Shown: piece by piece, positions 34,444-43,083 of the stretch
Layout: the number at the start of each line of letters is the position of its first letter
Numbering within the stretch: the stretch's first letter is position 1
DNA from: Sphingobacterium faecium
Lineage (GTDB): Bacteria; Bacteroidota; Bacteroidia; Sphingobacteriales; Sphingobacteriaceae
Length of the DNA: 64,000 bases
NCBI RefSeq assembly: GCF_003054045.1
Contig: NZ_QBKH01000003.1
Coordinates: 496,001 to 560,000 of the forward strand
Direction: 5' to 3'
Translations under genes and position numbers: made by a program
Notes under the pieces: generated by a model
Seen by the model: only the letters and a program-made list of their open reading frames with translations
Told to the model about the DNA's origin: nothing
Database searches by the model: none

Positions 34444-34965
34444 ATGGGTAAACGTTTTTTTGTGTGTATATTTTTTGTGTTAAGTACAATTATTTGCTTT
34501 GGTCAAATTGATATTGATAAAATAAGATCTGACTATTCGGTAGCTGTTAAAGATAAAAAACTCTGCGAGAACAATCTGAAAACCTTAGAATCTGGAGCCA
34601 AAACTGCAACAGAACAAGGGTATCTCGCAGCATATGAAATATTATGGGCAAAGCATAAGAACAATCCATTTACAAAGCTAAGCCAGTTTAAAAAAGGTAA
34701 GAATAGACTAGAATCTGTTATATCAAAAAATAAAGATAATATTGATCTGCATTTTATACGATGGTCTGTCCAAACACATGCTCCCTCATTTCTTGATTAT
34801 CATAAAGATCGATTAGTGGATAAAAATTTTTTAGTTCAAAATCTTAAAAAATTGCCAAGTCAAGAAGGTAAAAAAATAATTTTTAAATATCTGAAGGAAG
34901 CAAATAGTTATTTGAAAGGGGATCATGTATTCACGAAAGATGAACTTGCGGAACTGTCAAAATAG
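34444..34965 (+). CDS. Exported helical protein, unknown function
   Basis: The 173-residue protein starts with a signal peptide (MGKRFFVCIFFVLSTIICFGQ, cleavage near residue 20). I recognise it only as a type of conserved Bacteroidota exported protein, with the landmark LHFIRWSVQTHAPSFLDYHKD (about 113-133) and charged helices around it. ATG 34444 places the signal peptide at the N-terminus; the upstream frame from 34384 does not add to it. It is followed by a DoxX-like gene on the same strand, 97 bases away. Confidence 0.65.
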   Translation: MGKRFFVCIFFVLSTIICFGQIDIDKIRSDYSVAVKDKKLCENNLKTLESGAKTATEQGYLAAYEILWAKHKNNPFTKLSQFKKGKNRLESVISKNKDNIDLHFIRWSVQTHAPSFLDYHKDRLVDKNFLVQNLKKLPSQEGKKIIFKYLKEANSYLKGDHVFTKDELAELSK

Positions 34966-35062
34966 AGAATTTCTGTGGAGTTTTAAAAATATTGTCATTA
35001 TAAAAAACCTTTGTCCATTGTCGGTTGTATCTATACTGATCGATATTGATAAAATAAATAAT

Positions 35063-35467
35063 ATGCTGATGAATCAATCCTATTTTCAAAAGGTAAGCAG
35101 AATTGCTCTTGGTACATTTTTAATGACTGCTGGTATCTCACATCTAACATTTGCTCGTAAAGAATTTCGGGCTCAGGTGCCTAATTGGGTTCCACTTAAA
35201 AAGGATGATACGGTGGTGTTTTCTGGACTAGCGGAAATTTCTTTAGGTGCTGCTCTAATTTTTACAAATGAAAAACATAGAGAAACTGTTGGTCAAATAG
35301 CGGCTGGATTTTTTACATCTGTGTTTCCTGGCAATATCGCCCAATATGTAGAAAAACGTGATGCCTTTGGTCTCGATACTAATGCTAAGAGATTTGCACG
35401 ACTGTTCTTTCAACCCGTACTTATTGCTTGGGCATTAGCGAGTACGAAGGATAACAAAAGCAAATAA
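35063..35467 (+). CDS. DoxX-like family membrane protein
   Basis: The 134-residue protein has three to four hydrophobic helices (about 10-28, 50-68, 78-95, 110-126) and the DoxX-like landmarks LGTFLMTAGISHLTFARKEF, QVPNWVP near 38 and the later YVEKRDAFGLDT. DoxX-like proteins are small inner-membrane proteins; some associate with quinone or oxidative-stress functions, but no activity can be assigned here. I chose ATG 35063 because homology begins there; the longer frame upstream overlaps the preceding gene and is hydrophilic. Confidence 0.75.
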   Translation: MLMNQSYFQKVSRIALGTFLMTAGISHLTFARKEFRAQVPNWVPLKKDDTVVFSGLAEISLGAALIFTNEKHRETVGQIAAGFFTSVFPGNIAQYVEKRDAFGLDTNAKRFARLFFQPVLIAWALASTKDNKSK

Positions 35468-36206
35468 CTTTCTTTTTTTATTCAAAACATATTATTTTAT
35501 CTCAAATAGTAATATGATGGATATATTATTTTTAATAAAATTCCTGTATTAATTTCTTAATACCATTTTCAACAATCAATACCTAGCCTTTATGCTATAT
35601 TTTGAGTCACATTGATTCAGTACATGGAGTATAATGGATCTAATTATACACAGCATGCCTAGCATGATTAATACGCGCTGATATTATCAAATGGTTATTA
35701 TTTGTACATACTCCTTTCCTGTGGACATATCTGCTTCGGCAGGTCTTAGTTTTGCAATCTACGGTATGCTGAATTTGCTTGGATGTGTTCAGCAAGTGCC
35801 TCATTGCCTTTACAAGTAAAGGGGTAGAGTTTGAGTGAAAATTTTGGACTATGATATGCGACACTAGTCATCTCATGATGGATTGAAATTTCATTTGCCA
35901 ATTCTTCATAAAATTTCCTTTTTTAAGCAATTTTCTTAGCTTTTATCAGTTTCGATCTTTCCTCCCCGAAATTTTCATTTCAATATAGTCTTCATTAAAT
36001 TAGAACGGTTAGATTAATACTTTTGATCATGTTATAGTGATAAGTCCGGTTAATAGTAGCATGGTGGATTAAAAATAGATATTCTAACCTTCTAAAATTG
36101 TGGTATCTGATTGTCATAGATGGTTTATCATGTTCATTCCTGTATCAAAATTGTGTATGATAAATTACTTAGTAAAATGGCTTAGGGATTGTATTATATA
36201 CCGAAA
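35468..36206. other. Long spacer, possible coding remnant on the minus strand
   Basis: No intact gene is seen. On the minus strand from ATG 35871 to TAA 35746, a 41-codon frame (MTSVAYHSPKFSLKLYPFTC...) looks protein-like and continues in frame past several stops. It may be a relic, but I recognise no family. Other frames here are not convincing. Confidence 0.35.
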
Positions 36207-36241
36207 GGGCAAGCATTATGCGAAAACGCATAACCTTGCCC
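36207..36241. terminator. GC-rich hairpin downstream of the glycosyltransferase gene
   Basis: GGGCAAG (36207-36213) pairs with CTTGCCC (36235-36241), and TTATGCG (36216-36222) with CGCATAA (36227-36233), around the loop AAAA with a small internal bulge. It lies 56 bases past the stop of the leftward GT2 gene and is probably its terminator. Confidence 0.6.
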
Positions 36242-36296
36242 AAATCGTAATCATATTAATTAAATATGATACATGGAATATTATTATTTACTGGAG

Positions 36297-37742
36297 TTAG
36301 CCTCTTGTCAACCATCCGCTGCGTCCTGCTGTAGCAATTGCATATGGAGTAATCCAGAATAGAGAGAATGCATAGAATATACTGTAAGTATAAGCCCAAA
36401 ATGCTTCTTTTTTATTGTCACTTTTTGAGGCAAAGAAGAATGCTTGAATACTTGAAAAAATTAGTATTCCTACAAAAGTTGAACTCAAGAACATTAAAGG
36501 ATAATGAAATATTGTCCACATCATTAACAAAAGCAGCGGATAGGAAAGCAATACTTTTTTCCATTGCATAAGTAATAAAATACGCGTTCCTAATTTTTTA
36601 CCCTCACGGAAATTGGTAAAAGCAAAACGGCTCATCATAATATTTTCACGCACATTACTTCTTTCCCAACGAATAAACATCTTATATAAGTTTTTATAAC
36701 GTACAGGAGTATCGGTATAGACATATGCATTGGATTGAAATAAAACATGGAAACCCTGTTTTAAAATCATATTGGTCATAGCCCGGTCTTCTCCAATATC
36801 AGAAGGTTGATTCATAAAAGTTTGATTCATCCAATCTTCTAAACAATTCATCACGGCATCTTTTCGATATGCAGATAAAGCACCTGGAGTACACATTACT
36901 GATCCTAATACACTTTGTGCTGAGCGGACAAATTCAAAACTGAATATAAAACTTACACTAAGCATACGTGGTATAATAGCTTTTTTATTATTGAGTACAC
37001 GTACATTTCCAGCAACAGCACCACAATCCTTATTTTTCACAAAAGGGGAGGCCATATTCCTAAGTGTGTCTTTTTTTACCACAGAATCACTATCGACAGT
37101 AATGAAAATATCACCTTTACCTAATTTGAAACCACGGTAAAGCGCATGTCGTTTTCCCATGTTCTTAGGTTGTTGATAAATCTCAACGCGATCACCCAAC
37201 TCCGCTTTAGCGCGTTGTATCCAAGTGAACGTATCATCTTTACTACCGTCATCTATTGCTATTAATTGGAGCTTATGTCCAGGGTAATCGCTATTAGCAA
37301 GACTACGTAAAGTATCATAGACAAGATGTCCTTCGTTGTAAGCTGGTACAATAACTGTACAAGATGGTAATTCATCATCAGATACAGATGCTATAGGCTT
37401 ATATTTAGTATGTAAAATTATTAAATAGACCAAGAAACTGATACTGGATAGTAACAGGAAAATACCGAAACCAATAATTATAGTTCCGCCAATGCTATCT
37501 AGACGTTCAAAACGTAATGCTTCGAATTCTGTCTGAAGCATATATAGACCAAATACTGACGTTAGTAAAATCAAAAATGTTATGCCCCATATACTATATT
37601 CTTTGAGACCATATTGAATTGATTTGCGTAACAAACTGTTTTTTTGTTGTTTTAATTGCTGCTCGTTTGAATTTAATACAGCTGGCTTTAATAGCACCTT
37701 AACCTCCTTTGTAGGAGTGAGAACTTCTTCCATGTAATTCAT
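36297..37742 (-). CDS. Family 2 processive glycosyltransferase
   Basis: The 481-residue inner-membrane enzyme has two N-terminal helices (about 50-70, 88-112), a cytoplasmic GT2 domain (about 127-365) and three C-terminal helices. Catalytic motifs are VPAYNEG, Asp164-Asp165 in AIDDGSKDD, DSD (217-219), GEDR (317-320) and RWERS (358-362). The last resembles the QxxRW motif of hyaluronan, chitin and poly-GlcNAc synthases. It should make or extend a polysaccharide from nucleotide sugars. No other exopolysaccharide genes are adjacent, so the product is open. The start is ATG 37742 or 37733. Confidence 0.87.
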   Translation of the reverse strand: MNYMEEVLTPTKEVKVLLKPAVLNSNEQQLKQQKNSLLRKSIQYGLKEYSIWGITFLILLTSVFGLYMLQTEFEALRFERLDSIGGTIIIGFGIFLLLSSISFLVYLIILHTKYKPIASVSDDELPSCTVIVPAYNEGHLVYDTLRSLANSDYPGHKLQLIAIDDGSKDDTFTWIQRAKAELGDRVEIYQQPKNMGKRHALYRGFKLGKGDIFITVDSDSVVKKDTLRNMASPFVKNKDCGAVAGNVRVLNNKKAIIPRMLSVSFIFSFEFVRSAQSVLGSVMCTPGALSAYRKDAVMNCLEDWMNQTFMNQPSDIGEDRAMTNMILKQGFHVLFQSNAYVYTDTPVRYKNLYKMFIRWERSNVRENIMMSRFAFTNFREGKKLGTRILLLMQWKKVLLSYPLLLLMMWTIFHYPLMFLSSTFVGILIFSSIQAFFFASKSDNKKEAFWAYTYSIFYAFSLFWITPYAIATAGRSGWLTRG

Positions 37743-38129
37743 ATCCTATATTATTTAGTGTGTGTTAATGCATTTGATCTGAGATTCAAATGACAAACTT
37801 ACTTTTGTAATAAAAATATTACGATTTGGTATTTACAAAACACATGCCTCAATATTTGGCATGCATTAGAATAAATATATGTTTGTAACAAACTTGATAT
37901 AATATAATATGTTGTAAATGGCTGATTTACAGTGTTATTAGTGTGAATATTTTAATTTAAATCTTTTTTAACTTGATATGTTGAATGTATGTTTTTTAAG
38001 GTTTTTTAACATTTCAATCATTTTTTCACGATATTATCTATGGTTATGATTTCGAATTTGTACTGCAATTTGGGATAATTATCCATAGATCTTATTCCAT
38101 TATGACGAATATTTGGATCGTTTTCTTTT
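37743..38129. other. AT-rich spacer upstream of the glycosyltransferase
   Basis: Very AT-rich; it must contain the GT2 promoter. From about 38080 to 38150 another frame (YDEYLDRFLLELLLY) looks protein-like and may belong to the decayed gene that follows. Confidence 0.4.
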
Positions 38130-38477
38130 AGAATTGCTGCTCTACTAAACAAGATCATCCAATCTAAATTTGTTATTTATAATAGCTCCTTAATATACTT
38201 TGATATTAAAATAGATGTTTGGATCCCAATAGGATGGTTTGATGATGAAAAATGAACTATTGCCATGTAAAAGAATGATAGAGTAGTTGTAAATCTCTGC
38301 CAATATAAAAAAGAAGGATAGATGATTTCTAGTTACACATCTGTTACTGGATCTGGTAGTAAAGAATTTGCTGCTCCTTCTGTTTTTTAGAAAGTGTAAT
38401 TAAAACTTATGTCAAATGTTGCTATTTCAGCTTTAGATGCAACGGGTCGAGGTTCTAAGGCGACTTTTGTGAAATAA
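38130..38477 (+). pseudogene. Decayed gene with several in-frame stops
   Basis: A single reading frame of 116 codons ending at TAA 38475-38477 looks like protein throughout yet contains about five internal stops. Readable pieces include LIYFDIKIDVWIPIGWFDDE, KNDRVVVNLCQYKKEG, SSYTSVTGSGSKEFAAPSVF and SNVAISALDATGRGSKATFVK. The VVVNLCxYKKE piece recalls C-terminal parts of glycoside hydrolases, but this is a guess. The frame is not maintained by any start codon. Confidence 0.45.
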
Positions 38478-38506
38478 AAAACTAGTCTCATATACGAGAA
38501 ATAGAA

Positions 38507-38536
38507 AACGGATTGGCCCTAAGGGATCAATCCGTT
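38507..38536 (-). terminator. Terminator of the DJ-1/PfpI gene
   Basis: AACGGATTG (38507-38515) pairs with CAATCCGTT (38528-38536), with CCC/GGG pairing inside. On the minus strand the stem is followed by TTTTC. It begins 34 bases after the stop of the leftward DJ-1/PfpI gene. Confidence 0.75.
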
Positions 38537-38569
38537 GATTAATAGTTTAAAACTGTATTGGATTAATAT

Positions 38570-39265
38570 CTATTTCGATAATAGGGCGAGTAATTCCTTT
38601 GCCGTTTCTTCTGAAGAACCTGGATTTTGACCTGTGATCAAATTGCCATCTTTTAAAACATAACTACCCCAATCTTCTCCTTTACTGTAATCACCACCAA
38701 GTTTTATAAGTTCATCTTCTACTAAGAAGGGAACAACATCTGTCAATTGAACAGCCTCTTCTTCAGAATTCGAAAATCCAGTAACTTTTTTACCTTTTAC
38801 TAATGGGATACCATCGCTGTCTTTAACAAACCGGAATACACCCGGAGCATGACATACCGCGGCAACAGGCTTATTGTTTTTCCAAAAATCTTCTATAAGT
38901 GTTATAGAGGTTTTATCATTCGCCAAATCCCAAAGTGGGCCATGTCCGCCGGGATAAAAAATAGCATCGTAATCCTGTTCGTCTACTTCACTCAATATCA
39001 TGCTATTGGCCAATTTAGCTTGTAATTCCTTGTCCTCATCAAATCGTTTTGTCGCTTCAGTCTGGAATTCTGGAAGTGCGCTTTTAGGATCTATCGGAGG
39101 TTGTCCACCTTTTGGAGAAGCGATTGTCACATCGACTCCTGCATCAGCCATAACATAATAGGGTGCAGCAAATTCTTCGACCCAAAAACCTGTTTTATTT
39201 CCTGTATCTCCAAGTTGATCATGAGAGGTAAGTACGACTAATACTTTCAAATTTTCTTTTTCCAT
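38570..39265 (-). CDS. DJ-1/PfpI family protein (Hsp31-like class I glutamine amidotransferase fold)
   Basis: The 231-residue protein has the DJ-1/PfpI fold with the nucleophile elbow AAVCHAPG (Cys138-His139), Glu30 in FWVEEFAAPYYV and YPGGHGPLWDL (104-114). The insertion and length fit the Hsp31/HchA-like branch, whose members act as glutathione-independent glyoxalase III or protein deglycase in the cytosol. It follows a Crp/Fnr regulator on the same strand, and two FNR-like boxes precede it. It may therefore be induced by carbonyl or oxygen stress through that regulator. Confidence 0.87.
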   Translation of the reverse strand: MEKENLKVLVVLTSHDQLGDTGNKTGFWVEEFAAPYYVMADAGVDVTIASPKGGQPPIDPKSALPEFQTEATKRFDEDKELQAKLANSMILSEVDEQDYDAIFYPGGHGPLWDLANDKTSITLIEDFWKNNKPVAAVCHAPGVFRFVKDSDGIPLVKGKKVTGFSNSEEEAVQLTDVVPFLVEDELIKLGGDYSKGEDWGSYVLKDGNLITGQNPGSSEETAKELLALLSK

Positions 39266-39330
39266 CTTTAAAATTTTTTAAATGTTTAAAATGATATCAC
39301 AAAATAGGGTATAAATTATCGAACCCTTAT

Positions 39331-39381
39331 GTGATATACATCACATTTTAAAGAATGTTTGTTTTGGTGACATATATCACC
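39331..39381 (-). promoter_or_regulatory. Twin Crp/Fnr-like boxes upstream of the DJ-1/PfpI gene
   Basis: GTGATATACATCAC (39331-39344; arms GTGAT/ATCAC) and GGTGACATATATCACC (39366-39381; arms GGTGA/TCACC) are inverted repeats 36 bases centre to centre. The first matches the TGAT-N4-ATCA core of FNR sites. They lie between the stop of the Crp/Fnr gene and the DJ-1 start, 66 and 100 bases upstream of the latter. Confidence 0.65.
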
Positions 39382-39972
39382 CTATCTGGCATGATACAGG
39401 CGGCTGAGGGTTTCGCGGGATACACCAAGATACGCCGCAATTAAATGTTTTGGAACCAGGTTGTAGAGTTCTGGATATTGTTGCATCAATTCTTCATACC
39501 GACTTCGGGCATCGTTGTTAAGTAAGGAGAGAATTCTTTTTTGTAAACCTATATAACCCTTATTGGAACGCCACCTTAGAAAAGTTTCCACTTCGTGTAT
39601 TTCTTTGCACACTTTTTCTCGGTCTTCACTAAACAGGCAAAGGGTATCTGCATCACTTACACAATCCAGATTAACTGTTGCTTTTTTATTGTTATGTAAC
39701 GCATTATAATCAGATGCCCACCAGGTTTTTGTTGCAAATTGTAGGATGTGCATCTTTTGTTCATCATTAACAAAAAATGTTTTAAGACAGCCATTTAAAA
39801 CAAAATACTCGCATGTTACATCATCACCAATTTGGATGATGGATTGTTTCTTCTTAAATGATACGGGTTTAAAAAAAGAAAAGAAATAATCAAACTGTTC
39901 ATCGTTGAGTTGAATAGTTTGATCGATATGTCGTCTAAGAATTTCGCGATCCTTCATGAGTAGAAGATACAT
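39382..39972 (-). CDS. Crp/Fnr family transcriptional regulator
   Basis: The 196-residue protein has a cyclic-nucleotide-binding-like beta-roll (about 20-130; IIQIGDDVTCEYFVLNGCLKTFF) and a C-terminal helix-turn-helix (about 165-195; LVPKHLIAAYLGVSRETLSRLYH). There is no Fe-S cysteine cluster like that of E. coli FNR, and the phosphate-binding cassette of true CRP is not evident, so the effector is unknown. It is upstream of the DJ-1/PfpI gene with FNR-like boxes between. The start may be 39972 or the second ATG at 39957. Confidence 0.88.
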   Translation of the reverse strand: MYLLLMKDREILRRHIDQTIQLNDEQFDYFFSFFKPVSFKKKQSIIQIGDDVTCEYFVLNGCLKTFFVNDEQKMHILQFATKTWWASDYNALHNNKKATVNLDCVSDADTLCLFSEDREKVCKEIHEVETFLRWRSNKGYIGLQKRILSLLNNDARSRYEELMQQYPELYNLVPKHLIAAYLGVSRETLSRLYHAR

Positions 39973-40048
39973 TTTTTATAGCAAAGTTCAATAATATCTC
40001 GATTATTGAACTTTGCTCTTTCTTATTATTAAGAATAATCATCAGCTT

Positions 40049-40264
40049 CTAAACGATATTTTGATCTTTATTTTTGTTTTTAAGTTTGTTCTTTAGATTT
40101 TTCCCGAGTATGTAAATGGAAAATATAAAGACAACGCTGTAAACAATAGCTAGTGCTGGTTTCTCAAATTTTAGATTTTCAAAGTCAAATTCTTTATATA
40201 ATCTTACCCCAATTATGATCGCTATAATACCAAAAATAAAGGATGATGCTTTTTTATTTTCCAT
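40049..40264 (-). CDS. Small two-helix membrane protein
   Basis: The 71-residue protein has two hydrophobic helices (about 8-24 and 35-54) and a strongly basic, lysine/asparagine-rich tail. It begins 3 bases after the DUF3667 stop on the same strand, so the two are surely cotranscribed and may interact. I do not recognise a family. Confidence 0.6.
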   Translation of the reverse strand: MENKKASSFIFGIIAIIIGVRLYKEFDFENLKFEKPALAIVYSVVFIFSIYILGKNLKNKLKNKNKDQNIV

Positions 40265-40267
40265 ATG

Positions 40268-40981
40268 TTAATGTTTTATAAGTATGTCAATTAATGTTCC
40301 TATTGCAACAGCTAAAATTGTAGCACTCACGACCCCTAACATATATGCAGCAAATCCTTTTAGATAATTACTGATTTTCTTGTCAAAAAATTGTCCAATA
40401 GCCCAACTGAAATATGCAATTCCAATAATGCCTCCATATTGCATGATGTCAATTTTTATTAAACCTTGTAAGAGTGCGCAACATGCAAAAATGAGCATCT
40501 CTATCCCCATGACAAAACAAAGTAAGATTAGAATCTCAAATAGATTGTAGTTATAGTTTTTAAAAAATATTTTAACCCAGAAAGCAATGAATATTCCAAG
40601 TATAATATTGGAATAACCATAGTGAGCTTGCACCCAAGTAAAAATTTTTCCTGTCGTTGTTTGCTCGATTTCTTGATAATTTATATAGCCGTCTTCTATA
40701 TGGAAAAAACCATTAATCAACGAATAAATAAGAGAAGTTACAATAATAAATATGATTGGTTTTACAAGTCGAGCACGATTTTCTGAAATATAATGCCTGA
40801 CATTATCACCGGGTTTGGTTAGTAATTCTCTTATCGTATATAAAATCCCTCTTTCAAAATGTAAAATATGCTCGATTTCGTGCGTAATGTAGTGTCTATC
40901 AATTCTTTTAAGGATTGCGGGTTGTCCACAATTTGGACAATAGTTTTGAAAGACTTCGGTGTTGCAGTTTTTACAATTCAT
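40268..40981 (-). CDS. DUF3667 family membrane protein with N-terminal zinc ribbon
   Basis: The 237-residue protein starts with a double CxxC zinc ribbon (CKNCNTEVFQNYCPNCGQP, residues 3-21). The DUF3667 landmark FERGILYTIRELLTKPGDNVRHYI...R (about 43-70) and five hydrophobic helices follow. DUF3667 proteins are common in Bacteroidota; their function is unknown. A tightly linked small membrane protein gene lies downstream. The first ATG gives the zinc ribbon at its usual place. Confidence 0.85.
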   Translation of the reverse strand: MNCKNCNTEVFQNYCPNCGQPAILKRIDRHYITHEIEHILHFERGILYTIRELLTKPGDNVRHYISENRARLVKPIIFIIVTSLIYSLINGFFHIEDGYINYQEIEQTTTGKIFTWVQAHYGYSNIILGIFIAFWVKIFFKNYNYNLFEILILLCFVMGIEMLIFACCALLQGLIKIDIMQYGGIIGIAYFSWAIGQFFDKKISNYLKGFAAYMLGVVSATILAVAIGTLIDILIKH

Positions 40982-41508
40982 TTATTTTTTAATATTTTAG
41001 ACAATATTTAGTTAAGGTTAGTTCGGTTAAAACTGCTATTTATATACAAATATGTAAAAGTTTCATCAAATATGCAATCGGCATATCTGTAAAAAGGAAG
41101 GTTTATATGATTTAGAAGTTTCAAAGGTATGATAATGATTTATCCGATATGTTCCTTTTAGAATTGAGATGTGTAGAAATTTAGGTTTTCAATCTTAGTA
41201 ATCCAATGATTGCCAGATCATTTTTAATATTGATGTATTGTACTATATTAGAAGAAAGCTTATTGTTAACAATTTTCAGACAATGATCTACATTTTAGCA
41301 CCATATTTGATTCATATATATAACATGAGTGGTTAGCGAGCAACAACAATAATTGAACTGAAATTTTGAGAGGAACAATTGGTTGAAAATTGGTGTTATA
41401 TTTTTTACTGATGAGGATTTTAGGTACGTTATTTTCTTTATTGAGTTGCTGCGCTCCTATTTTTTGTTGTTAATTATTATTTTTTCAAAGATATTAAAGT
41501 TAATAGCT
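40982..41508. other. Spacer with possible coding relics
   Basis: No intact gene. Plus-strand frames around 41120-41285 (KFQRYDNDLSDMFLLELRC, then MIARSFLILMYCTILEESLL) are protein-like in one frame but broken by stops. This could be chance in AT-rich DNA. Confidence 0.3.
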
Positions 41509-41610
41509 TGCTCAAAAGGATTATGGCATATATGATTCTACTCCTTGTAGTCTCCATTTTATTTGGTTACGGCGGAGATTGGTTTTTTTAATAATGCCAT
41601 ATTTTGAGCA
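41509..41610. repeat. Two-block inverted repeat enclosing a 22-codon frame
   Basis: TGCTCAAAA (41509-41517) plus TATGGCAT (41522-41529) are matched by ATGCCATA (41594-41601) plus TTTTGAGCA (41602-41610), a 17-bp stem with a 4-base bulge. From ATG 41523, a 22-codon hydrophobic frame (MAYMILLLVVSILFGYGGDW, then FF) ends at TAA 41589-41591, almost filling the loop. It may be a structured RNA, a small-protein gene or a minimal mobile relic. Confidence 0.4.
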
Positions 41611-41783
41611 GGATCTGATTGCATAAAAGGATAGGCAATCAACAGAAATATCCTTTACTATTTCCATATTTAATTATCTTAATCATGACATTACTTTTTA
41701 ATTTCCTATCATCACCTGATCATGTTGTATCACAGATAAAGGCTTTGGCTAAAATCATCTATCGGCAACAAATGATCAACTGG

Positions 41784-42350
41784 ATGAAATTTTTAAAAGT
41801 GACTATCTTATTTTTTTGTTATCAACAAGTAGAGGCTCAAGTTTCAAAAGATGCTATAGATGGGATGACCTCTTATGTGCTATTAGAGAAGATCAATACC
41901 AATGGATTTCATCATCAGTTGTATAGGAAGGATATTAAAGAAAATACGGTAGAAGCGGAGATACTGCCCGAAGACCATGATGCCCCACAGCAGGTTACTG
42001 CGCTAAAAAAAATGATGGATTATGATGCTGATCAAAAAGGGGAGGAATATGTTCTTTATTGGCTGGACGATAAAAGTCAAAAGATATTGGAATTGACCTT
42101 TCCTAAACAAATTAAGGATGCAGAAAATAATATTATAGCTGAAGGGAGTTACTCAATCATAGGTAAAAATTTAAAAATTGTAATCTTGCATTTCGATTAT
42201 CATTTTCCAGCAAAAATGGTTACCATGTATCGCTTAAATAGGATAGGGAGAATTTCTTTTGTTGAACGGAAAGCGATGACCTTGGATCCGGATAGTTTTA
42301 GCAATGATTATGTAAAAAGAGCAAGGGAGAAAAATATCATATCGAATTAA
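41784..42350 (+). CDS. Exported protein, unknown function
   Basis: The 188-residue protein begins with a signal peptide (MKFLKVTILFFCYQQVEAQV, cleavage after EAQ). I recognise no family. The mature part is rich in charged residues, with GEEYVLYWLDDKSQKILEL and a beta-rich second half. I prefer ATG 41784 because it puts the signal peptide at the N-terminus; the longer frame from 41619 has another hydrophobic stretch and is less likely. It converges on a GNAT gene with 24 bases between. Confidence 0.55.
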   Translation: MKFLKVTILFFCYQQVEAQVSKDAIDGMTSYVLLEKINTNGFHHQLYRKDIKENTVEAEILPEDHDAPQQVTALKKMMDYDADQKGEEYVLYWLDDKSQKILELTFPKQIKDAENNIIAEGSYSIIGKNLKIVILHFDYHFPAKMVTMYRLNRIGRISFVERKAMTLDPDSFSNDYVKRAREKNIISN

Positions 42351-42374
42351 TTAAAGTGGAACAGTGGTCCATGT

Positions 42375-42821
42375 CTATTTATTTTTTATTTCCATCATAT
42401 ATTTATCTATCCCCTTTCCAAAACCATCCTGTACAATAGCTATGGTATGAAATCCATTTTTTTCGTAAAATGCTGCAGTATGCTGTGAGGTTTCTAATAC
42501 ATATGTTTTATTCGGGTAGCAGTTTTTCATGATCTCTAGCCTGTATTGAGTAAGCAATTTACCTATTCCTTTTTTATGATGCTGGGCATGCACCATTCCC
42601 CATGCTAGACTGGCTTCGCCTTTTATTTCGTCAATAAAAATTCCTCCACAGGCTAATATCTGCTCACCTTCTTTAATCAGGTAGTAATTTTCATGAGTAT
42701 GGTGATCTAAAAAGTTTTCAAATAATGGCAACTCTTGCTGGTCAAAAAAGATTGGTAAATTACTTTTAAATATTTCGATACATTTTTCCCTGTAAAATGC
42801 TGTATAGTTTATGAATAGCAT
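42375..42821 (-). CDS. GNAT family N-acetyltransferase
   Basis: The 148-residue protein has the GNAT acetyl-CoA fold: GGIFIDEIKGEASLAWGMVHAQHHKKGIGKLLTQYRL includes motif A with the pyrophosphate loop HHKKGIGK. AAFYEKNGF is the C-terminal motif B. It should transfer an acetyl group from acetyl-CoA to an amine of an unknown small molecule or protein. I start at ATG 42821 (MLFINYTAFY); ATG 42842 is in frame. It is monocistronic. Confidence 0.85.
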   Translation of the reverse strand: MLFINYTAFYREKCIEIFKSNLPIFFDQQELPLFENFLDHHTHENYYLIKEGEQILACGGIFIDEIKGEASLAWGMVHAQHHKKGIGKLLTQYRLEIMKNCYPNKTYVLETSQHTAAFYEKNGFHTIAIVQDGFGKGIDKYMMEIKNK

Positions 42822-43083
42822 GAAAATAAAAAATTTAAGCAATTAAGATACAGCAAAAGTAGTCGAATACCTAACAGTTCATGGTTTTTTAAGAGATTGT
42901 ATTATCTTCCAATTGATTCCAATAGCCTTTTAATGAAGAGTGTATTAAAAATGGTTGTTTACCATAACGTTAGTAGTACAATAGGAGTAATGATCAATGG
43001 ATATGGTAATTTTTAAATATTGGGTTTGATTATCTATTATCATCATTTAATAATGGCATCATGAATAAAGGTATGGATCGTGT

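Noticed and set aside
34925..35062. 46 extra N-terminal codons of the DoxX-like gene
   Set aside because: They overlap the preceding gene and are unlike the family; the start at 35063 is better.
35640..35864. 74-codon minus-strand frame
   Set aside because: His/Asn/Thr-rich composition; a different frame of the same strand (35746-35871) looks more like coding sequence.
36100..36300. 66-codon plus-strand frame
   Set aside because: Contains the terminator hairpin of the GT2 gene within it; not plausible as a gene.
39331..39381. Possible CRISPR-like repeat because two similar motifs occur in a row
   Set aside because: Only two 14-16-base palindromic sites without spacers of constant length; regulatory boxes explain them.
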